Assembly (NCBI GenBank): GCA_905198865.1
Contig: CAJKEB010000063.1
Location: 1 to 9,855, forward strand
Length of the DNA: 9,855 nucleotides
DNA from: an uncultured Eubacteriales bacterium
Lineage (GTDB): Bacteria > Bacillota > Clostridia > Monoglobales > Monoglobaceae
Direction of reading: 5' to 3'
Part shown: positions 5,351 through 9,855 of the stretch, one piece after another
Layout: the number at the start of each line of letters is the position of its first letter
Position numbering within the stretch: position 1 is the first letter of the stretch
Translations under genes and position numbers: made by a program
Notes under the pieces: generated by a model
The model's input: the letters and a program-made list of their open reading frames with translations, nothing else
Databases searched by the model: none
Told to the model about the DNA's origin: nothing

Positions 5351-5809
5351 ATGAAAGCATTGATTTTCAGCGATTCTCACGGGAATTTTCAAAGTATAAT
5401 GGATTCGGTGTGCAGTGAGAAGAATGTTGATCTTATCATATTTGCCGGCGATATACAGCGTGACGCGGATAGTATAATGGATTCGTTTGCCGAAATTCCG
5501 CTTGCATATGTACTCGGCAACAATGATTGGTCTGTTCACGGAGTGCCGTACGACAGAGTGTTTGAGTTTGGCGAAAAACGTATATTTTTAACTCACGGGC
5601 ATAAGTATCATGTCAAAGACAGCTTGTACATGCTGCGGCAGAAGGCACGTAATGTCGGTGCGGATATATGTGTGTTCGGTCATACCCATGTTGCCTTCTC
5701 TGAGGAGATGGACGGGATTTTGATGCTTAATCCCGGCAGCGCGTGGTATTCATATATGGTTCTTGAAATAGCAGGCGGCGAAGTAAGCGTCAAGCTGAAA
5801 GAAACATAG
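5351..5809 (+). CDS. yfcE: YfcE/MJ0936-family metallophosphoesterase
   Basis: A 152-aa cytoplasmic phosphodiesterase with a two-metal site. The metal-binding motifs are all present: SDSHG (Asp8, His10), GD (Asp34), GNND (56-59), THGH (81-84) and GHTH (110-113), with the usual NPGS turn (127-130) near the end. Family members hydrolyse artificial phosphodiesters in vitro and true substrates are mostly unknown. The length is near the small end of the family. The ATG at 5351 gives the canonical MKALIFSDSHG start; its RBS GAGGAG is 12 bases away, longer than usual. TTG codons further upstream would add non-conserved residues. It is the first gene of a + strand run and is followed after 47 bases by coaX, suggesting cotranscription. 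Confidence 0.9.
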   Translation: MKALIFSDSHGNFQSIMDSVCSEKNVDLIIFAGDIQRDADSIMDSFAEIPLAYVLGNNDWSVHGVPYDRVFEFGEKRIFLTHGHKYHVKDSLYMLRQKARNVGADICVFGHTHVAFSEEMDGILMLNPGSAWYSYMVLEIAGGEVSVKLKET

Positions 5810-5856
5810 ATAATATAAGTATTAACAGGAGAAAAATACAAGGAGAAAGAAATAAG

Positions 5857-6624
5857 ATGATTCTTGCGATTGATGTGGGTAACACAAATATTGTTGTTGC
5901 GCTTTATGATAAGGACAAGCTCAGACGAAACTGGCGAATGGCAACCGACAAGAACAAGGCAAGCGACGAGTATGGCGTTTTGCTTACACAGTTTTTGCAG
6001 TTTGAAAATGTCAGCACAAACGATATTGAAGATGTGATTATTGCTTCGGTTGTTCCGACGGTTATGCACTCGCTTAAAAATGCGGTAAAGAGGTATATTA
6101 AATGTGAACCTATGATTGTAGGTCCGGGAATTAAGACCGGTATGAACATACGGTATGATAATCCAAAGGAGCTTGGAGCAGACCGTATAGTAAACGCTGT
6201 AGCGGCGATAAATAAGTACAAGCCGCCGCTTATTATAGTCGATTTCGGAACCGCAACAACCTTTTGTGCAGTTGACAGAAACGGCGATTATCTCGGCGGA
6301 GTTATCGCTGCCGGAGTGAAGATTTCCATGTCCGCTTTGTTTGAAAAAACGGCGAAGCTGCCGAAGGTTGAAATAGTTAAACCCAGCAGCATTATAGGGC
6401 GTAATACCATAAGCGCAATCCAAAGCGGAGCGGTTTTCGGTCATGCCGGACTTGTGGACGGTATTGCCGGAAGAATAAAGCAGGAAATAGGCCAGGACGC
6501 AACAGTAATTGCCACAGGCGGTCTCGCAAAGATGATAGCTGAGGAATCAAAAGAGATTGATGTCGTTGACAGTATGCTTACGCTTGACGGCTTGAAAATA
6601 TTATATGATAAGAATAAGGAGTGA
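5857..6624 (+). CDS. coaX: Type III pantothenate kinase
   Basis: A 255-aa cytoplasmic enzyme that phosphorylates pantothenate with ATP, the first step of coenzyme A synthesis. Type III enzymes belong to the ASKHA fold and are not feedback-inhibited by CoA. The sequence shows the phosphate loop DVGNTN (6-11), the pantothenate/catalytic motif GADR (107-110), DFGTATT (129-135), GG at 147-148 and ATGG (219-222), in the expected order and over the normal length. The start ATG is ten bases after AGGAGA (5841-5846); a second AGGAGA lies 13 bases earlier. The stop TGA (6622-6624) directly follows the AAGGAG RBS of the malic enzyme gene, so translation of the two may be coupled. Identification is firm. 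Confidence 0.95.
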   Translation: MILAIDVGNTNIVVALYDKDKLRRNWRMATDKNKASDEYGVLLTQFLQFENVSTNDIEDVIIASVVPTVMHSLKNAVKRYIKCEPMIVGPGIKTGMNIRYDNPKELGADRIVNAVAAINKYKPPLIIVDFGTATTFCAVDRNGDYLGGVIAAGVKISMSALFEKTAKLPKVEIVKPSSIIGRNTISAIQSGAVFGHAGLVDGIAGRIKQEIGQDATVIATGGLAKMIAEESKEIDVVDSMLTLDGLKILYDKNKE

Positions 6625-6631
6625 TATAAAA

Positions 6632-7786
6632 ATGGATTACAATAAGGCTGCAATCGAATTGCATAAGAAACTAAAAGGAAAAATAGAGGTGGCGTCACGC
6701 GCGGAAACAAACGACAAGGATCAGCTGTCTGTTGCTTATACTCCGGGCGTTGCGGAGCCGTGCCGTGAGATAGCAAAGGATAAAGCAAAAGTATACGACT
6801 ACACGAGAAAGGGTAATCTTGTAGCTGTTGTGACTGATGGCAGCGCAGTTCTCGGTCTCGGCGACATAGGCCCTGAAGCAGGTATGCCGGTTATGGAGGG
6901 TAAGTGCGTTTTGTTCAAAAACTTTGCGGATATTGACGCCTTTCCTATTTGTCTTGACACAAACGATGTTGATGAGATAGTAAGCACAGTCAAAAACATC
7001 GCTCCGACATTCGGCGGAATAAACCTTGAGGATATTTCGGCGCCGAGATGTTTTGAAATTGAAAGACGTCTCCAGGACGAGCTTGATATTCCGGTTTTCC
7101 ATGATGACCAGCACGGTACCGCAATCGTAGTTTCTGCGGGAATTATGAACGCTTTGCGTGTGGTTCATAAGAAAATCAACAGTGTAAAAATAATTATAAA
7201 CGGAGCCGGAAGTGCAGGAATTGCGATATGTAAGATGCTCATAAACATGGGAGCCGAAAACATAATACTTGTAGATAAGATAGGCGCAATTTGCGAGGGA
7301 ATGAGCGGTCTCAACTCGGAGCAGGAAAAGATGTCAAAAATTACAAACCCCGAAAAGCTGAGCGGAACTCTTGCCGATGTAATGAAGGGCGCCGATGTGT
7401 TTATCGGAGTTTCAGCGCCCAATATAGTAAGCGGCGAAATGGTTAAGTCTATGGCAGATGACCCGATTGTGTTTGCTATGGCAAACCCCGTGCCTGAGAT
7501 TATGCCGGACGCGGCAAAAGCAGCGGGCGCAAAGGTTGTCGGAACCGGCCGTTCTGACTTCCCGAATCAGATTAATAACGTTATCGCGTTCCCCGGAATT
7601 TTCAGAGGTGCGCTTGACGCAAAGGCAAAGGCGATTACAGAGGATATGAAGATTGCGGCTTGCAGGGCGATTGCCGGCTTGATTTCCGACGAGGAGCTCA
7701 GCGAGGAATATATAATTCCCAAAGCCTTTGACCCGAGAATTGCGGACGCGGTAGCTAAAGCAGTCGCAGAAGCTGCACAGAAGTAA
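6632..7786 (+). CDS. Malic enzyme, NAD-type (short bacterial form)
   Basis: A 384-aa cytoplasmic enzyme converting malate to pyruvate and CO2 with reduction of NAD(P). Seen are YTPGV (36-40), the catalytic lysine in EGKCVLFK (Lys91), metal ligands in NLEDIS (Glu133, Asp134) and FHDDQHGTA (Asp158/Asp159), the Rossmann loop GAGSAG (191-196) and NPVPEI (285-290). An Asp (Asp215) ends the second Rossmann strand (ILVDK), which usually means NAD preference. The length fits the short form without a phosphotransacetylase-like tail. The chosen ATG lies ten bases after AAGGAG; an upstream in-frame non-ATG start would add nine residues overlapping coaX. The gap to coaX is seven bases and to the xylosidase gene 30 bases, consistent with one operon. 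The enzyme feeds pyruvate and reducing power to fermentation. Confidence 0.93.
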   Translation: MDYNKAAIELHKKLKGKIEVASRAETNDKDQLSVAYTPGVAEPCREIAKDKAKVYDYTRKGNLVAVVTDGSAVLGLGDIGPEAGMPVMEGKCVLFKNFADIDAFPICLDTNDVDEIVSTVKNIAPTFGGINLEDISAPRCFEIERRLQDELDIPVFHDDQHGTAIVVSAGIMNALRVVHKKINSVKIIINGAGSAGIAICKMLINMGAENIILVDKIGAICEGMSGLNSEQEKMSKITNPEKLSGTLADVMKGADVFIGVSAPNIVSGEMVKSMADDPIVFAMANPVPEIMPDAAKAAGAKVVGTGRSDFPNQINNVIAFPGIFRGALDAKAKAITEDMKIAACRAIAGLISDEELSEEYIIPKAFDPRIADAVAKAVAEAAQK

Positions 7787-7816
7787 GGTGAATATAAACA
7801 GCATAGGAGATTACTT

Positions 7817-9706
7817 ATGAACACAGAATATCATGTTTCAATCAGCAGCGGCAGTGACTTAAACGACGGAAGCCGGACTGCGCCGTTCCGTACCATATCA
7901 AAGGCGGCAGAGACTGCGGAGCTCGGTGACAGAGTTGTTGTTCACGAGGGTGTGTACCGTGAATGGGTGAAGCCTGCGCACAGCGGTCACAGCAGCACAA
8001 CGCGCATTGTGTACGAGGCTGCTGAGGGCGAAAAAGCAGTCATCAAAGGTTCTGAGGTTATAGATGATTGGTCAAGGAATTCTGACGGTGTATGGCAAAC
8101 AACGGTTTCAAACGATATGTTCGGAGACTACAATCCGTATTCTGTCCGAATTGACGGAGATTGGTTTGTCAGACCGGAGGAGTATCCTCTGCACACAGGT
8201 CAGGTATATTTTGACGGCAAGGGTTACCTTGAGGCGCACAGCTATGAGCATTTGCTTGAGACTGCCGAAACGTGGTATGCCATTGTTGATGAAGCAGAAA
8301 ACACAACTGCTATATATGCCAATTTCGGGGATAATGACCCGTGCAGCGCCACAGTTGAAATAAACGTGCGGCGTTCATGCTTCTATCCTGAAAAAACAGG
8401 CATAAACTACATAACCGTAAGAGGCTTTGAGATTGCTCACGGTGCAACGCCGTGGGCGCCGCCGACCGCCGACCAGCCGGGAATAATCGGCGCAAACTGG
8501 AGCAAGGGCTGGATAATCGAAAATAATATTATACACGATGCGAGGTGCAGTGCGGTAAGTTTAGGAAAAGAAGCATCAACAGGTCATAATCTGTATACAA
8601 AACGCCACAGAAAGCCCGGCTATCAGTATCAGTTTGAAAGCGTTATGCGGGCGCTTCATATCGGCTGGAGCAAGGAACGTATCGGCTCGCATATAGTCAG
8701 AAACAATAGGATTTATAACTGTGGTCAGAACGGCGTTGTCGGTCATATGGGCTGTGCGTTCAGCGAGGTATACGGCAACCATATATACAATATTGGAAAT
8801 CTTGAAGAGTTCTTCGGTCATGAAATCGCCGGTATAAAGCTTCATGCCGCAATTGATGTGCAGGTGTATGATAATCTTATCCATGACTGCCGGCTTGCTA
8901 TGTGGTTTGACTGGCAGGCTCAGGGTATGCGCATAAGCCGTAATATCTGCTACCGCAATATGCGTGACTTGTGGATGGAGGTTTCGCACGGTCCGTTTGT
9001 TGTTGACAACAATATATTCGGTTCTGAAAATGCTCTTGCCAATGCTGCGCAGGGCGGAGCGTATGTTCATAACCTGTTCTGCGGCGGTATATATCATTAC
9101 AGTGTGCTGAACCGCTCGACCCCGTACCATGTTCCGCATTCCACTGAGGTTGCCGGAACTGCTCTCGTCTACAGTTTTGACGACAGAGTGTACCAGAATA
9201 TTTATGCAAGGAATTATGAAGCGGAAAACGGAAAGTGGAGGAGCGGTACATATACATACGACGGCTGTCCCGTTTCGCTTGACGAGTATATAGAGCGTGT
9301 GCTTGAAAACGGCAAGGGCGATGTTGAGACATATGACGGCGTAAAGCAGCCGGCGTATATAAACAATAATTGTTATCTTGACGGTGCGAAGTCGTTCGAC
9401 CGCGAGGAAAGCAAGTACAGCTCAAGCGCCGACCCGAATGTGAAGATATACGAGCAGGGCGGAGCGGTATATCTTGAAATTGATATACCTGAGGATTATA
9501 CAGCACTCCCTGCTGAAATTATTACGACAGAAAAGCTTGATATGCCGAGGATTGTTGAAGCGCCTTATGAAAACCCGGACGAAAGCTTGATAGCGGTAAA
9601 TATCGATTTGCTTGGCAATGCAAGATGCGACAAACCAACAGTCGGTCCTGTCGAATCGCTTAAACCCGGTCATAATAAGATATGTATCTGGGGAAGTAAG
9701 AAGTAA
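7817..9706 (+). CDS. GH120-type beta-xylosidase, intracellular
   Basis: A 629-aa protein that should release xylose from xylobiose and short xylo-oligosaccharides. It closely resembles, from memory, the Thermoanaerobacterium saccharolyticum GH120 enzyme XylC: EGVYREWVKP (44-53), INVRRSCFYPEKTGINYITV (182-201), TPWAPPTADQPG (211-222), GHEIAGIKLHAAIDVQ (334-349). The fold is a right-handed parallel beta-helix with an inserted beta-sandwich. The likely nucleophile is Asp365 (FDWQAQG) and the acid/base Glu388 (MEVSHGP), spaced 23 residues as in XylC. The region around 125-160 looks shorter than in XylC. There is no signal peptide, so substrate must be imported, yet no transporter is in the window. 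AGGAGA lies six bases before ATG. As the last gene after malic enzyme it has no visible promoter of its own. Confidence 0.92.
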   Translation: MNTEYHVSISSGSDLNDGSRTAPFRTISKAAETAELGDRVVVHEGVYREWVKPAHSGHSSTTRIVYEAAEGEKAVIKGSEVIDDWSRNSDGVWQTTVSNDMFGDYNPYSVRIDGDWFVRPEEYPLHTGQVYFDGKGYLEAHSYEHLLETAETWYAIVDEAENTTAIYANFGDNDPCSATVEINVRRSCFYPEKTGINYITVRGFEIAHGATPWAPPTADQPGIIGANWSKGWIIENNIIHDARCSAVSLGKEASTGHNLYTKRHRKPGYQYQFESVMRALHIGWSKERIGSHIVRNNRIYNCGQNGVVGHMGCAFSEVYGNHIYNIGNLEEFFGHEIAGIKLHAAIDVQVYDNLIHDCRLAMWFDWQAQGMRISRNICYRNMRDLWMEVSHGPFVVDNNIFGSENALANAAQGGAYVHNLFCGGIYHYSVLNRSTPYHVPHSTEVAGTALVYSFDDRVYQNIYARNYEAENGKWRSGTYTYDGCPVSLDEYIERVLENGKGDVETYDGVKQPAYINNNCYLDGAKSFDREESKYSSSADPNVKIYEQGGAVYLEIDIPEDYTALPAEIITTEKLDMPRIVEAPYENPDESLIAVNIDLLGNARCDKPTVGPVESLKPGHNKICIWGSKK

Positions 9707-9733
9707 GTATATAAATTGTAGTTTGACGCGCAC

Positions 9734-9755
9734 AAACCTTTTAGGAAAAGGTTTT
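9734..9755 (+). terminator. Hairpin terminator after the xylosidase gene
   Basis: AAACCTTTT (9734-9742) and AAAAGGTTT (9746-9754) form a perfect 9-bp stem with an AGG loop, ending in TTTT, 28 bases after the stop codon. The U-run is short, but position and stem suit the end of the yfcE-coaX-malic enzyme-xylosidase transcript. The stem is nearly symmetrical and may work both ways. Confidence 0.55.
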
Positions 9756-9768
9756 AAACCCAAATTGA

Positions 9769-9836
9769 TAAACCGCAATCCGGCGGTTTAATGCAAGCAA
9801 CGGTAGGCTTGCTGTGACCGGACTTGCGTAGCAAGT
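9769..9836 (+). repeat. Row of three further hairpins reaching the window edge
   Basis: Three perfect small stems follow one another: TAAACCGC with GCGGTTTA (9769-9790), GCAAGC with GCTTGC (9793-9812) and ACTTGC with GCAAGT (9822-9836). The word CTTGC/GCAAG recurs in the last two. No open frame or T-run explains them. They may be the start of an interspersed palindromic element or a structured RNA cut by the window end. Confidence 0.4.
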
Positions 9837-9855
9837 GCGTATTCGCTATTGTAAT

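Noticed and set aside
5680..6444. 254-codon open frame on the - strand across yfcE and coaX
   Set aside because: It lies opposite two well-identified genes, spans their boundary, and its translation has no recognisable motif.
6605..6631. Nine-residue N-terminal extension of the malic enzyme
   Set aside because: It requires a non-ATG start inside coaX without an RBS, whereas ATG 6632 has AAGGAG at ten bases.
8898..9506. 202-codon open frame on the - strand within the xylosidase gene
   Set aside because: It mirrors a clearly conserved coding region and has basic, compositionally odd text typical of an antisense shadow.
1..9855. CRISPR arrays, tRNA or rRNA genes, transposases, phage or known defence genes
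   Set aside because: No regularly spaced repeats, no cloverleaf with conserved arms and no such protein motifs were seen on either strand. The SLOG relic alone does not make a defence system.

Overview
The window most likely comes from an anaerobic member of the Clostridia (Bacillota), perhaps a gut fibre degrader. Supporting signs are strong AGGAGG-type ribosome binding sites, AT-rich spacers with SigA-like promoters (TTGACA/TATAAT), a type III pantothenate kinase, a clostridial cluster of small Asn/Gln-rich proteins, and an intracellular GH120-type beta-xylosidase. The taxonomic placement is inferred from gene content only.

Left part (1-2640, all + strand). A decayed SLOG-domain gene keeps its promoter and RBS but has a stop at codon 3 and lacks most of its C-terminal half. 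Next come a secreted L,D-transpeptidase (YkuD) with a copper-amine-oxidase-N-like domain, a long hairpin, and a small XRE-type DNA-binding protein. The XRE promoter holds a perfect 8-bp inverted repeat between -35 and -10, which suggests autoregulation.

Middle part (2600-5148, all - strand). A membrane-anchored NodB-type polysaccharide deacetylase shares a bidirectional terminator with the XRE gene. Upstream of it on the same strand is a tight operon of three small unrecognised proteins (92, 139 and 154 aa): a helical Asn-rich protein, an acidic helical protein, and an Asn/Gln-rich protein with a C-terminal acidic hydrophobic hairpin. This operon is the least explained system here. The L,D-transpeptidase and deacetylase both act on the cell wall, but nothing ties the small proteins to them except proximity.

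Right part (5227-9855, all + strand). A good extended -10 promoter and a leader hairpin precede what looks like one transcription unit: YfcE-type phosphodiesterase, coaX, NAD-type malic enzyme, and GH120 beta-xylosidase. Gaps are 47, 7 and 30 bases and no internal promoter is evident. The products link phosphoester hydrolysis, CoA synthesis, malate-to-pyruvate conversion and xylo-oligosaccharide hydrolysis, but the combination may be only genomic convenience. The unit ends in a terminator hairpin followed by three more small hairpins that run towards the window edge and may be an interspersed repeat.

No tRNA, rRNA, CRISPR array, transposase or phage gene is visible. No gene-free stretch exceeds about 250 bases.
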